From contig CM055071.1 of the NCBI GenBank assembly GCA_029204045.2, positions 16,637,161 to 16,701,160 on the forward strand: DNA of 64,000 nucleotides, given 5' to 3'. Below the pieces are notes generated by a model. The model was not told the origin of the DNA, searched no databases, and saw only the letters and a list, made by a program, of their open reading frames with translations. Made by a program: the position numbers and the translations under genes. The stretch comes from Tillandsia leiboldiana (Eukaryota; Streptophyta; Magnoliopsida; Poales; Bromeliaceae). This document shows positions 1-11,544 of the stretch, piece by piece (within the stretch, counting starts at the first letter, position 1; every line of letters starts with the position of its first letter).

Positions 1-3000
1 TAAATAGCCAATTGTCGGTAGATAGTCGAGAAAGAATCCACAAGGAGTTATCGACCACTCGGGTCAACCATATCCCAATGATATCATAACCTCACCAACC
101 AATCAAGTCAGCCATATTACGGAGTCAACTACTATAATCATGCAATAGATACAAGATGTCACCGACCACAAGGTCAATCTAAGTATGCTAGTCATGCGAT
201 AAGATCCATCCACAATGAGACGCCGTTGTACAACTAAATTATGATAACAATAGATAACCACAATGTAGAGCAAATAAGATATGAAGTCTAGTGGTGTTTG
301 AAGTGCTCAATAGATATAATGTAATCAAGAAGGAGATGAAGGGAAAGAGTCACTAAGTAGGCACCACTATACGGACTTCAAATTGAAGCACTCACCTGAA
401 ATCAGACGAAGCACCTGCAACTCCAAAGATGCTCCTAAACGTCATCCGAACCTACGAAAGATCTCACGGAGTCACAATCCACTCCACAACTCAAGACTAA
501 TCCTATGGTAACTCAAAGTCACTTATCTCACATCTCAAATATCATCAGGCAATCGATGCCTTTTACTGATTCCCAAAACCTGCCAGAATTTTCGAAAGCT
601 CACCGGAATACTTTCGGACCTCACAAAGTGTCCCGAAGGGTACCAAACATCACCGAAGACCACCTGCTGCCCCGAAATGCATTGATTTGGGTTTTCGGAC
701 AGTAACACATGAAGACAATACTAAATAGTGCGTTAAACGAAAACCGTGCTACATCGGATTTCCAAAAATGCCGATTTCGGTTTCGGAACTCACCGCAACA
801 CTCCCGCTACCTCTGAACACACGAGACAGCGAGGCCATCCAGCCAAGAAGGCTTGACAATAGGCACAGGGCATTCACGTTGGTTGAACGCAAATCCCAAA
901 TCGAAGTGGGAGTGACAATAGGCACAGGCATAGGGCATTCACGCCTAATTTCAACAACAATCACATCAGAAATTTATTCAATCTCCGCAAAAGTCATAGG
1001 ACCTAGAACAACCAGCCCAGAGGTCCAGCGAAGTGATTCATGTTGTCCAAGGCAGCCCACATGGAGTAATTGCAATTAATCCCCCAATCATATGTTTATT
1101 TGCATTATTATATAGGAAAATGGGATTTTGATTTGTTATCGAAAATTTTAAGATTCAGAAACCAACTAGCAGTGTAGTCTGGAATGTCTCTATGTTCCGA
1201 ATCCTATGCTAACTGTTCGAAGCGTGAATAGTGACCGAGGAGCGTAGTGAAGGGACTTGAACTTCGGGTTCTAAGGTCTTCGGAAGCGACATTGTGAAAT
1301 CTGCAATCCGAGGCCAATCAAAATGTAGCAAAGGTGAGCACGGTTATCCACAGGCCCTCAGGAGGGTTGTGCTCACCCTAAACCCTAAATTCTGGGAGGT
1401 CACCAGCGTCAGGGTTGGCCGGTGTAGTGGGCTCGGCCAACCCAAGCCCTAGCCTGAGTAGATCTGGAGCAAGGGTCTCTTCATCAGGCTCCGCCGGCTA
1501 CGGGAGGTCAAGGCAGACGGGGAGGACTCCGAGGAGGCAGCAGCCGACAACAGGAGGCAACGACAGCAGTGGCGGTTCGTGAGCCTCGGCCAACTCCAAT
1601 ACTCTTCGGGTTCAAGGTTTGAACTAGAGCCTTGGGGAGGTGGGGGGCGTCGGGGTGGCGTTGGAGGAAGGCTGGTCCCTAGAAGCTGGTAGCGATGGGG
1701 AGCGACGGCGGCGCCTGACTTGGGGATGCGGCCAGATCAACACCAACTTGGGTCCAAAGATGGAACCCAGGCTCGAGGATGCTCGGCAACGCCTAGGCTA
1801 GCCGGAGTGGTGTCGTCGGAACCCTAGGTTGCCGGTGTCGTGGGTCCCGGACGACGCGGTCGAAGGAAAGGGGATTCGGGTCAAGTTGATGTTGGGGAAG
1901 AGAGTGTGAAAGGATTAGTGGTTGTGGGAGGATTTTGGTTGGGGCTCTGGCGGGTAGAGCAGGTCATCGGAGGTCGGGTGTGCAGCGGCACAGACAAGAA
2001 GAGGGGTAGCTGCGGCTATGTGTTGAGGGGAAAAGAGGGGAGGGTCTTAGGGTTAATAGTTAATGAAACCCTAAACTTGTTTTTAATAGTTTTGCAAAAT
2101 TTGCAAGGAAACCCCTCAAAAATCGATATTTCATACTCAGTTCCCCACAACGTGTGTAAATTGCATAGAAGCACCTCCCCTCGCCATTTCACGTGAAATG
2201 GTACATGAAATTTCGTGCTTTTTTTTTTTTTGAAAAATCCATTTCCCCACTTTGCGCACTTACCGTTTTTCGCTTAATACCACGCTTTTGCTTCGCAAAA
2301 TTCTGAGGCGGACCTTACCGTTACTTCCGGTACTACTGGATCATGAAAGTGGTGATTTCGTTTTGCCGGCAACTGCTTCGGTTCGTGAAATTAGAATTTT
2401 CTCTCTTTTCTACTGAATTCAAATTTAAAAACTCGATTTATTTATTGAATTCAAATTTTAAAGTCTCCACAAATTAATTTGGGTGCCTTAAAAATTTTGG
2501 AGAGAGATTGAATGGTGTGCACAAATTTTTATGATTTCTTCTGTGTATTATGAAGAACATCATTTCATTAGTGTATTATGAAGTACAATGAACCTTGAAC
2601 TGCGTAATTATGCTGTATTTTATATTCTTCATGAGAGAGAAAGGAAGGTACAATAGTAGGTTGCTGATTTTCAGGACTGCTAACAATATATGACCACCAT
2701 ATGGACCAATACTGTTTGGGCGTCCTCAGATAGTTTTCTGCGCAGACTAGCTTGACCTTCAGTTGACCTGATTTATGTTCAATGTGTGTTCCAAAGTTTT
2801 CATTTGCAAAAGTGGCAGATATGTTGTGGGAGATAGCAATCATGACTATAATTGAATGATTGCGGCTAATTTAGGGGAGCATTTGAGACAATGACACCGT
2901 AGTTTCGAGCAAATCATTTTAACTGGTGGGTAACAGATTCAACTGATGCATCGCTTTTTTTTTTTTTTTCTCTATATTTTCCTGATATGACTCCTGACAT

Positions 3001-3291
3001 AATATCTAGTTACCCACAGAAATCAAGTGGACTGGTTTTTCTGCTGTTTCCTATTAGCTGTTGAAGCAACTTATCGTATGCCTAAAATTTCAAGAAAATA
3101 ATTGTACCACACATCCAGTACAAGCAAGGAGATATTGAAAAGTGGAAAGCCTTTTTGCTTGTTCCCTACGTTCCTTTGTACTTTCTGCAAAATCACCGAA
3201 CTACTGAGATTCTCAGCAGTAAAGCATGGAGAAGAAAAAGGGTGGGGTCATGAGTTGTAGTCTCATAGGAGGGACTCAGTTTTTGGGTTTA
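1..3291. other. No recognisable gene; old repeat-like DNA
   Basis: I find no exon, RNA gene or intact element here. Positions 1-1080 are AT-rich with scattered short motifs (a GACAATAGGCACAG direct repeat at about 855 and 914). Positions 1380-2060 are GC-rich and, read on the minus strand, resemble the leader of a plant LTR, but no LTR ends could be placed. A 91-codon open frame on the minus strand at 2568-2843 matches no family I know and is probably chance. Poly(T) runs lie at about 2220 and 2957. If the HMG-CoA synthase gene to the right is intact, part of this stretch may be its intron, but I saw no upstream exon. Confidence 0.5.
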
Positions 3292-3311
3292 GGTAGTAGC
3301 CAAGGATTAAA

Positions 3312-3490
3312 GTGCCGCCCGTGCCGGGCCGGCACGGGCGGCACCTACCGTGCCCCTCAAAGAGGGGCACGGTACAGGGGGGGTCTCGGACCCCCCCTGT
3401 CTCGAACGATACCCCCAGGGTATCGCTCGAGACAGAGCGATACCCTGGTGGGTATCGCGTGCCGTGCCGGCCCGTGCCGGCCGGCACGGC
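3312..3490. repeat. Six abutting perfect or near-perfect hairpins
   Basis: Nearly every base is in a stem. The hairpins lie at 3312-3344 (16-bp stem), 3346-3374 (13-bp stem, AAA loop), 3375-3399 (11-bp stem, TCG loop), 3400-3432 (stem with two mismatches), 3437-3458 (GCGATACCC against GGGTATCGC) and 3461-3490 (12-bp stem). Hairpins 4 and 5 share the CGATACCC arm. The right end of the same transposon has further GGCACG/CGTGCC hairpins at about 4178-4265. Confidence 0.8.
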
Positions 3491-3840
3491 CCGTTTTCCA
3501 TTTTTTTTTTTTTTTTTTTGTTTTTTTTTTTTTGTTTTTTCTTTAGATTTTTTTCTGTATTTTTTAAAACAGGCATAGTTAGGTGTTTTTTTTTTTTTTC
3601 TTTTTTTTTTCTTTTTTTTTTTAGTCACTATGTAGAAAAGAGGGAATACAAGAGTTATGTTCTGTACAATCGCTCGATCTCACTCTAGGGCAAATAAAAG
3701 AGAAATTAAGGTTTTTCCTTAGCCCGAGCCCTTCGCTTCCACCACAGACATCCACAAAATTTCGAAGTCGCACCGCGAAGCCGTCGGCGAACCTGAATCA
3801 TAATATCGAAGCGATTCTGATTTTGAGTCACAACTAACAA

Positions 3841-4082
3841 GTATGTTAATTGGTAAGTGTAGTAAGCTATATATAGTCAATATTCACAATTTTTATTCTC
3901 TATGAGATATAGTTATTTCTATTCTCTATGAGATATAGTTATTTCTATTTAGAATTTATTTATTATATTGTTATTTCTATTCTCTATGAGATATAGTTGT
4001 ACTTTATATATTAAAAATAATTATCAGTATGTCAATTGGTAAGTGTAGTAAGCTATATATAGTCAATATTCATAATTTTTTG
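3841..4082. repeat. Internal direct repeats of the inverted-repeat transposon
   Basis: A segment of about 54 bp beginning TATGTTAATTGGTAAG (3841) recurs at 4027 with two or three changes. Between them the motif ATTCTCTATGAGATATAGTT occurs three times. These lie inside the transposon and probably arose by local duplication. Confidence 0.75.
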
Positions 4083-4551
4083 ACTAAACAGTTCAAAACA
4101 ATATTATAAGAGCTTATTGGGAACAAAAAAAAAAAAAAAAGCCGTGCCAGAGCGTGCCACTGGGAGGTCATGCGTATCCATCGGCACGCAAGCGTGCCAC
4201 GTGTCGGCACGGAGGCGTGCCGGTACCGTACCGTGCCAGGCGGCGAGCGGCACGCCCCCGTGCCACGGCACTTCGAACCTTGGTAGTAGCCAAGGCCAAG
4301 ATCCGGTTCTCAAAATAAATAAATAAATAAGGAAAAGATTCAACAATGACAATATTAGTTTTTAATTCGAATCCTCAAATCCTTTAAATGTTCTTACGCT
4401 TACACGATGTTTAGTCGTATGTCAAGTGCAACTGGGATGCTGTTGATGTTTTCAATATTCTCATTTTCCTTGTCTTATCTATATATCGATTCTTATTCAT
4501 TGATCTTTTTAAATCTTCAAATATCTCTGAGTTTCTTGCCCTTCCGTGCAG

Positions 4552-4779
4552 TTCCCACCTGAGAAATTTGTCAAGACATTGAAGTTGATGGAGCACCGAT
4601 ACGGAGCCAAGGACTTTGAGACAGCAAAGGATACAAGCTTGTTGTCACCTGGAACGTTCTATCTAACAGAGGTTGACTCCATGTACCGGAGATTCTACAA
4701 CAAGAAGGGAGAAGACGATGATGTAACCAGCGGAACAACCATCAACAGCAACAATGCTTCATTAGAAAATGGACACTAG
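4552..4779 (+). CDS. HMGS: Hydroxymethylglutaryl-CoA synthase, last exon (partial)
   Basis: This exon encodes the C-terminal 75 residues of HMG-CoA synthase, the cytosolic enzyme that condenses acetyl-CoA with acetoacetyl-CoA in the mevalonate pathway. The segment starting FPPEKFVKTLKLMEHRYGAK and the later FYLTEVDSMYRRFY are characteristic of the plant enzyme's C-terminus. A splice acceptor (CTTCCGTGCAG) ends at 4551 after a T-rich tract, so the exon starts at 4552 in phase 0, and TAG closes it at 4777-4779. The tail after RRFYNKKGE is acidic and Asn/Ser-rich, as is usual for the variable plant C-terminus. The catalytic Cys, His and Glu lie in upstream exons that I could not find in the preceding 4.5 kb. 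The intron is therefore either very long (enlarged by the 3302-4281 transposon) or the exon is a detached fragment. Confidence 0.88.
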   Translation, partial: FPPEKFVKTLKLMEHRYGAKDFETAKDTSLLSPGTFYLTEVDSMYRRFYNKKGEDDDVTSGTTINSNNASLENGH

Positions 4780-4935
4780 CGAAATTTGATCTTCAACATT
4801 TCTTTCGGGCATATAGGTTTAATAAACCCTGGGTTGTTTTTCTTATCGTAATTCTCGTTCTTTTTATCTGGTTCTCGAACTGTTATTTATTGACCAGAAG
4901 GCAGTTGTTGTTTTTTTTTATAATGAAAGTTGAAT
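4780..4935 (+). terminator. HMG-CoA synthase 3' UTR with poly(A) signals
   Basis: T-rich sequence follows the stop codon. AATAAA lies at 4821-4826 and a second possible signal, ATAATGAAAG, near 4920. The cleavage site cannot be placed from sequence alone. Confidence 0.5.
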
Positions 4936-5362
4936 CCTGCTTTCTAGTTGATTAGTAATTATCTTGAATGTTTTATTGCCATTTTGGTAATCTTTTATTA
5001 TTTTGTTGGCTTCTGATGATTAGGGTGGATGAAATTTTAATCTTCTTTGTTGTGACTCATTTTTAAACAAAAATGTGACTAGTTTTATTTGTATGCTACA
5101 AACTCATTACACAGTTTTACTTCAAAATTTAGTGAGATATGAGATGCTAGAATTTGCTATCAAGATAAAGCGGAATAAATAGATTTCTGTCTCTATAGAT
5201 TTTGGTCTTGTATTGAGGGCGAAATAGCAACTCTATTATTTTGCATCACTTTCGTCAAATCCAAACAACGAGTTTTCATAATTAGTATGGGCTCTCCTCC
5301 CGCCAAAGGGGTATGCTTCAGTGCAACTGTGCAAGGGAGTGTTTGGATTGATGTAATGAGCT

Positions 5363-5560
5363 GGGAAGGATTGATGTAATGAGTTGGGAATACTTTTAAT
5401 AGTATTCAGTTGTGAATATTATTTAGTTGGGAAGGATTGATGTAATGAGTTGGGAATACTTTTAATAGTATTCGGTTGTGAATATTATTTAGTTGGGAAG
5501 GATTGATGTAATGAGTTGGGAGTACTTTTAGTAGTATTCGGTTGTGAATGTTATTAAGTT
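5363..5560. repeat. 66-bp minisatellite, three units
   Basis: Three head-to-tail 66-bp units start at 5363, 5429 and 5495, each opening GGGAAGGATTGATGTAATGA. Units 1 and 2 are nearly identical and unit 3 has a few changes. A partial unit precedes the first. The array lies about 0.6 kb downstream of the HMG-CoA synthase stop codon. Confidence 0.9.
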
Positions 5561-6526
5561 TTTAATTCTGAGACGAAAAATTATTAGGTGAGGATGATAG
5601 CGATCATCTTAAAATTTAGTAGTTATTTTCTTAGGGTTTAGTTGGTGGTTGATTTTATGATATAATCTAAGAGGTGAAATTGATCAAAGTGTAGATTTAA
5701 TGGTTAAAAATTAGATAGCATCAAGTTCTTAGTAGTATTAATAGTATTTCAGTCAGATTTTTGATGTAATTATAATTTAAATGAAACTCGTGTTTAGTAT
5801 TATTGAATCTTTATTAAATTTTAGTTTCATGTCTTGTTTGGAATGGTGTTAAGTTTGTTCACCAAAATATTTTTTGATTTCAGGTTGGGGGGGATGAGGG
5901 AGGACGGTGCTGTGGGGTAAGGGGCTCTAGCTGGGCAGACAATGAGGACAGGAGGGGCTGTGGGCACCGTGGGATTGGGGTGGTGCTGGCGTGCACGACG
6001 AGCGAGAGATAGAACTGACGGAAAATGACTTCGGACTAATTAAATTTGAAGTCTAATTCGGTCGATTATGTTCGATTGGAATAAGTTCGGTTCAGTCACC
6101 TTCCACCTACATCAAATAAAACATCCAAATTATTCAAACTTGAGTTCACCCTCATTATTTACTCCAATTCTAATCCCTCCTAATTGTACTATTTGAATCC
6201 AATAGTTCCTGTGATATGGTTTTTATTGTAGTAAGCGTATGGTCACCCTCGCACTGCAGCATGGCTCGGGAGTGATGGATGAGAAAACACGATTAGTTAT
6301 TGGAGTATTATAAGTTTGATACAAAAACAATTTGGATGGATACAAGAAAATAAGACAATAAGATATAAAGATTACATGAACTTTGGGCCATATACGAATG
6401 GATTTTTGAACGTCACAAGTTTTCATTTCCATGCTTACCATATGTTTCGTACCTGACACGTTGCAACCAATCTATGATATTATTCTAAGGTATAGACGGC
6501 AATGGGAATGATGATTATTAAATACC
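5561..6526. other. Intergenic; no gene seen
   Basis: Mostly AT-rich sequence with a G-rich block at about 5885-5990 that has several GGG or GGGG runs on the plus strand. A 78-codon minus-strand frame at 6223-6459 resembles nothing I know. I found no convincing terminal repeats. Confidence 0.5.
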
Positions 6527-7403
6527 TGTAGTGTAATATCACGACTTTTCGTATAACGTTTTATCCTCCTGCTAATAAAGTATAAGTTAGAGGAAACTGA
6601 ATTAATGGGTTTACTTAAGTTGATAATCTTGAGGTGCGGGTATTTTTCTGCGATAGAGCTCGAAAAACGGTGAACGGTGGTGCGACCGGATCCGAATTCC
6701 GACTTACGGATCCTCCAGAAAGGGGTTTTTAGGATCGCGGAAATCGTAGTGTGCATCGGAATCCGTGCAAGAGATCGTGCACGCTTTTTAAGGAGATAAG
6801 GAATTATCTCTAAGGAATAAATAAATAATTAATTAAAGATTAAATGCCCGATGTGGATTTCTACGGTACGTACCAAGAAAAAGAAATTACTTCTCCCGAA
6901 AAAGAAACCCTATCCGGAGAGAAAAGAAAGAAAGAGAAAAAGAGAAACCCTAACCGGAAGAGAAAAGGAAGAAAGAAGGAGAAAGCGGAGGGACCCGATC
7001 ATCCCCGACGAACGTGACGAAGCCGGGAGCGTGAACGGATCGCCTTCTCCGACGAATCGCGGTAAGCGATGCTCTTTTCGGTTTTCGTTTCGAGGTTTTT
7101 GTCATCGTTTTTGGTTTAGCCGCCGCCGCCGCCGCCGTCTCGGGGCTACCGCCGCAGTCTCGGGGCTGCCATCGCACCCCGGCCGGCGCCGCGCGGGACA
7201 AAACCCGCGCGGCCGGGCTACCCGCAGCGCCGTGCGGGGCTAGTGCCCGCGCCGCGCTACAAGCGGCGCCGCGCTACACGCGGCGCCGCGCGGGGCAAGC
7301 CCGCGCGGTAGGGCCACCCGCAGCACCGCACGGGGCTGGCGCCCGCGCCGTGCTGCAGGCGGTGCCGCGCGGGGCAAGCCGGCGCGGCCGGGCTGCCGCA
7401 GCT
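6527..7403 (+). mobile_element. Truncated Ty3/gypsy LTR (5' part)
   Basis: The sequence begins TGTAGTG and then follows the order seen in the full gypsy LTR at 17286. A GCGGGTATTTTT motif is followed by a diverged GAGCTCG...GGATCCTCCAGAA block, a purine-rich leader, a GGTAAGCGATGCTCTTTTCG motif like GGTGAGCCGTGCTTTCG of the other LTR, and GC-rich GGCGCCGCGC repeats. It stops abruptly where the minus-strand copia LTR begins at 7404, so it is the oldest layer of the nest. Confidence 0.6.
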
Positions 7404-8703
7404 TGTTGGATTATGATAAATATGGATCTAAATAGGGGAAAAAACACCTAGAGGGGGGTGAATAGGTGTAAACAATAAACACTCAAAAATATTTACGTAA
7501 TAAAACCCAATGCGGAAATAAAAAATAACACGCAAGATTTTACGTGGAAAAACTCCAAAGCCAGGAGTAAAAAACCACGGGACCGATAACACGGTGAAAT
7601 CAAATAAGATTAAACACGTACAAAGGTGATATACCGTACTCACACACAACTCAACCTTTTTCCATACGCTCCGAGTTGATCTTCTCCGCTCTCTCCGCAA
7701 CGCGCCTCGAATCCACGATTTGCGTCCAACGCCGAATCCACGGCGTCCAATGTCGAGTCCACGACGTCTGACCGAATCCACGGTCTCCACCAAGTAGTAC
7801 GTCTCGATCACACGAACGTACCTCGCTCCGAATCCACGAGAGCGGTAGCACCTTGAATCCACAAGGCCACGCGAATCCACGCGCCGATTTTGGGGAAAAT
7901 CGTTGTTTTGTTGGTGGTGAAAATCCACCGAATACTTAGATCAAAGATAGATCGAAAATGTCATCTAAGTATTTATTAATTTGATTCTACTCAAAATCTG
8001 AGTATGAAATCTTAGAATCAAATTAATCAATATAGATGAAGAAACATAGAATAGATCTAGTTATTTCCTTTCTTCTCTATATGTGGATTTATAAGTTTTT
8101 CTCCGTTAATTTTCCTCGTTCATATACGGAATATAAAACTTATTGTGGATTTACCCTAAAAGATAGAATTAGGGTATACATATAGGTTAGAAACCATTGG
8201 AAGAGGATAAGAATCAAAAACTGACTGTAACAGATTTTTACCCGCACGACGGTCCGGACTGGATTTAGCTAGATCCGGACTGTCGTTGTTTTTCAGAGAA
8301 TTCCTGAAAAATCAGTGTTCGGGGTCCGGATTGAAGTATCCATGGTCCGGACTGTTTATGTGATTTCTGCAGAATCCACGTTCGGGGTCCGGACTGAACC
8401 AAGGGTGTTCCGGACTGGATTTGCGCATGAACCTACCTACGTTCGGGGGTCCGGACTGTAGTACCCTGATCCGGATCCTGAACATATAACAGTCCAGTTT
8501 CTTAATTTTTATGCGATTAAAAATCCATCCAAGTGTTTCTACATTATAAGAAGTATTCGGATCACCAAGATTATTTAATTAAACGTGCCTGATCCTTTTG
8601 AATTCTTCTTTCTTGAGATTGAGGTATATGATCCAAACATCTTCATCTTCAATCTTCAAGACTTAACCACTTCATGAAATACGCCAAAACAAATTCCTTA
8701 ACA
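7404..8703 (-). repeat. 3' LTR of minus-strand SIRE element
   Basis: The 1,300-bp LTR runs TGTTAAGG to CCAACA on the minus strand. It aligns throughout with the 1,351-bp LTRs at 15609 and 45252 but has many substitutions and indels. Its U3 carries repeated TCCGGA cores (GTCCGGAC) where the others carry ATCCGGAT. The repeated GATTCACG-type stretch near the U5 end is shared. Confidence 0.9.
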
Positions 8704-8720
8704 ATCTCCCCCTTTGGCGG
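8704..8720 (-). promoter_or_regulatory. Polypurine tract of minus-strand SIRE element
   Basis: On the minus strand CCGCCAAAGGGGGAGAT abuts the start of the 3' LTR, the expected primer site for plus-strand DNA synthesis. A second purine tract lies near 9225-9240, matching the extra tract in copy A. Confidence 0.8.
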
Positions 8721-9379
8721 TTTCGTGACAAAACAAAAATCCACTTAAAAGAAAATTCAAAAAGATATTTTTGTTGCTATCACCATACAACAAAAATTTA
8801 TAATAGAGATCCAAATACATGAGATAAACTCCTAAAATAGACTCTAGACTTAGACGACTGTACTCTTTGCAAAAAGAAGTAATTCTTGACAAAAGAAATC
8901 GTTAGATACCTCAAGAATTTAACAATCAAAAAACCAACCAGAGAGGTGACGTTTATACTCACCATGACATTTACAAAATCAGATATGTATTAAAATATCA
9001 ATCAGAGATAGACATATCTTTTAAGCAATAAATTTCAAATGTCATAAGTATGTTAGTTATGAAACAACTTGTTAGTAATATTACATGCCCAAATAGTTAG
9101 TCAAATAATTAGTCGAGGCATGCATTCATTCACAATATGAACCGAAGTTGTTGTCATACTTACCTTCCAAGGTTTAAGTGTTCCAAAGGTCTCACAAACC
9201 ATTGTCAAACCATTGTTCATATCTGTCTCCCCCCTTTTGTCACTAAAGTTAGCCAAAATTACAAAAATTAAGGGAGTTAAAAGTTCAAAAAGAAATTGTA
9301 AGAACTAAAACTAAAACCTGCAAAACAAAAACAATTAGAACAACAAAAAAACCCAAGATTAGATCATTAGTGCAAATGA

Positions 9380-9973
9380 TCATTCTAGATCAGACCTGTC
9401 TGAACTGCTACAATCCAATTTATTCAAAATTCCTTTAAGTAATCTTGATATTTTTGAACATTTTCTTTTTATCTGTTGTTGTCCAGAATTGATGCGTTCT
9501 ATATCAATGGCCATTATTTCTTGTTCAACAGACAATCTCGGTTGTTCTCGTTGGATAGAGGACAATATATTAGCTTCTGTGGTGTTTCTCCTGGAGGTCG
9601 AAGGAGGTTGTGTGGATGCGGACGGTGCATTTTGACCTTCGTTCCATGGAGATTCTCTAGGCAGAGAGTGTGCTCTGGCGAGGGGTTCATTAATATGAAT
9701 TCCACTGCCCCTTGAATTCTTTCGCCTAGTGTACTGCTTGGTTGTTGAGCAAGACTTCATAAGCTTTTTGTTCTTTAAGTAAAACCTATCTTCTTCATCA
9801 ACAGCCTGTTGTATTTATTGACAAATTTTGTCCTAATCCTCTTCCTCTGATTCTAAATCATCCCGAAGAATATTCTTTGTCTCTTCTTGATTTGTTCCAT
9901 CTTGTTCATTCTTAATAGACGCTCGAGTTCCTACCAATCCTACAATGAGCACTATAATCCATGCAAACACCAT
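9380..9973 (-). pseudogene. Envelope-like protein remnant of SIRE element
   Basis: The frame starts at an ATG (9973-9971) with the hydrophobic N-terminus MVFAWIIVLIVGLVG, matching MVITWIIFLLTAMVH of the copy A envelope-like gene. An acidic stretch follows. Two in-frame stops (TAG at 9835-9833 and TAA about six codons later) interrupt it. The same frame continues to a Pro/Ser/Gln-rich region and a C-terminal amphipathic helix ending near SSSDRSD, like the copy A C-terminus. Only about 198 codons remain against about 484 in copy A, so the central domain is deleted. It lies downstream of pol with its own upstream promoter-like region and intron. The role of plant envelope-like proteins is unproven. 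Confidence 0.7.
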
Positions 9974-10003
9974 CTTTGCTGCTAGTGCGTTAGTATGAAG
10001 AAC

Positions 10004-10386
10004 CTGCGAGCAAGAACTCAAGAACACGAGAAATTGTTTAATTTTCAAAAATTTGAAAAATTGTACCTGAACAATCATTATCGTGTAGAGAGACTAGGAA
10101 TCAAATTAGTTTTGCAAAACGAATTTTAAAAATAGATCAATTCCATGATTTTCAAAAATTCTCATTATATGTCCTAAAACCGAATTTTCAGAAATCGAAG
10201 CCTAAAAATCCATTAATCAAGAGAATACAAGGCATATAAACAAAACTAATCTACTCAGAGTTCTTATTTCAAAAGAAATTTGACCAAAAACCATCTAGAA
10301 TTGAATTCGAGTCATGATTTTCACTCACGTTTGATGAACAATGCAAAAAGCAGTAAAAAAATTGAGTTTTGATCAAAAAGACTTAC
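10004..10386 (-). other. Probable intron in envelope-gene leader
   Basis: On the minus strand a donor (AA|GTAAGT) and acceptor (CTTGCTCGCAG|G) bound 383 bp of T-rich sequence, ending 30 nt before the envelope-like ATG. Copy A has the same arrangement at 42632-43013 (382 bp), with both splice sites conserved although the flanking exons differ. Confidence 0.65.
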
Positions 10387-10504
10387 TTGAATCTGAAGAA
10401 CTCGAGTTTGAAAGGCTCCAAATTGGTTGTTTTCTAGAGAGAGAAACTCTGGAGACTTGGAAACAAAAGTTTGTTGTAAAAAGAAATCAAATACCCTTTT
10501 GTTT

Positions 10505-10620
10505 CATATAAACCCTAGCCGCGGTCCGGATCGGCTCAAGAATCTAGTCCGGATCGGCTACCCGCAGACAATTCTGCGTTCGGGATCCGGAACAGAAATT
10601 CCAGTCAGGATCGGCTCCAA
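10505..10620 (-). promoter_or_regulatory. Promoter-like block upstream of envelope-like gene
   Basis: On the minus strand repeated GATCCGGA/TCCGGATC-like motifs (10525-10620) are followed by CTAGGGTTTATATG, a telo-box-like AGGGTTT joined to a TATA-like TTTATATG (10512-10505). This parallels the copy A block at 42347-42516 and the promoter region of the LTR. Function is inferred. Confidence 0.5.
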
Positions 10621-11053
10621 CTTTTTCTTCAGAAAAATTTAAAAAAATTGCAGAAAAACCAGAAAAAGATTGTAAGCACTTTTGTATGTCAACTTTAAAC
10701 AACAATCATCATTTTATATCAAAAGAAATAGATTATGCTAAATCTATCAATCATATCCAAGTAATGAAACGAGAATTTATAAAAATTAAATCCTTTAAAG
10801 TTGAACAAGTTCAAAAACATCAATCACGATCTAATGTGTAATGCGTTTATCAAGTCATCAATTTAGTAAAGAAGATGAAGCACAAAGATCGATAGATGTT
10901 TGAAATCCCAAATAGGTTAGATAATATATCTAGTCAATTTATTATAAGGAGTGGCTCTTTGAGCATCTTTCAATAAAATCCCCACCTTATACTAACCTTG
11001 GAATTCGACAGAGTCAAGTATTCCAAAAAACATTTTATCTAATCAACAAGGAA

Positions 11054-11208
11054 AACCATGCTTTGTATACATGTGGTAGCTGCACACAGTACTCGGACGA
11101 CCGAGGTGGTAGCTCTTTCCTCCATGTGGTGGTAGTTTTCACACTCCTCATTGGGATGTAACTCTTTCCACATCTTTTGAGCATAAACATTTTGATAAAC
11201 TCCCCCTC
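11054..11208 (-). other. Conserved non-coding island downstream of pol
   Basis: Positions 11054-11184 match 41775-41905 of copy A with only 2 differences in 131 bp, while RNase H coding DNA of the same two elements differs at 13 of about 119 sites. On the minus strand the island has three CTACCAC motifs and a CTCGG-TCGT-CCGAG hairpin. A polypurine-like GAGGGGGAGT (11208-11199) precedes it. Confidence 0.75.
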
Positions 11209-11544
11209 AATTGGCTATCAATTATTTAAGATATGAGGTATTCAACCAAAAATTGATCTCGTGTTCATACTGAACACAATTTTCAAATATGATAAAAACT
11301 ATACCAAGAGATCATTTGAGAGAGGAATTGACTTTGATCAATTAAAAGTGAACTAATTGATATAAAAGATCATTGCATCGAATGAATTATCATGATATTC
11401 AAACCATAATAAATTTCTCAAAAATATGAAAGGATGCAAGTAAAGTCAATAATACTAATGCTCAATTAATGTTCTATGTACAAGCATAGATAAAGAACAC
11501 AAACACACAACAAAACCTAACCTAAGCATTGGTTTCAAAAAGTG

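Larger units (their letters stand above)
3302..4281. mobile_element. Short inverted-repeat (MULE-like, non-autonomous) transposon
   Basis: The element is bounded by imperfect terminal inverted repeats. The left end reads AAGGATTAAAGTGCCG and the right end, reverse-complemented, AAGGTTCGAAGTGCCG. The 10-bp direct repeat GGTAGTAGCC lies immediately outside both ends (3292-3301 and 4282-4291). A 10-bp target-site duplication fits Mutator-like elements, whose usual duplication is 9-11 bp. The identity continues 4 bp into AAGG, so a 14-bp duplication (retroposon style) cannot be excluded. There is no transposase frame. The interior has T-rich runs (3500-3620), an A run (4124-4140), direct repeats and GC-rich hairpins at both ends. 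It lies upstream of the last HMG-CoA synthase exon, probably in the intron. Confidence 0.65.

Noticed and set aside
2568..2843. 91-codon minus-strand frame
   Set aside because: No family resemblance, no promoter or splice context; likely chance.
3226..3688. Overlapping frames of 88-121 codons
   Set aside because: They translate hairpins and homopolymer runs of the inverted-repeat transposon.
5331..6210. Possible MITE between GTGTTTGGATTGATG and TACATCAAATAAAACATCCAAA
   Set aside because: The reverse-complement match is weak and no flanking duplication was found.
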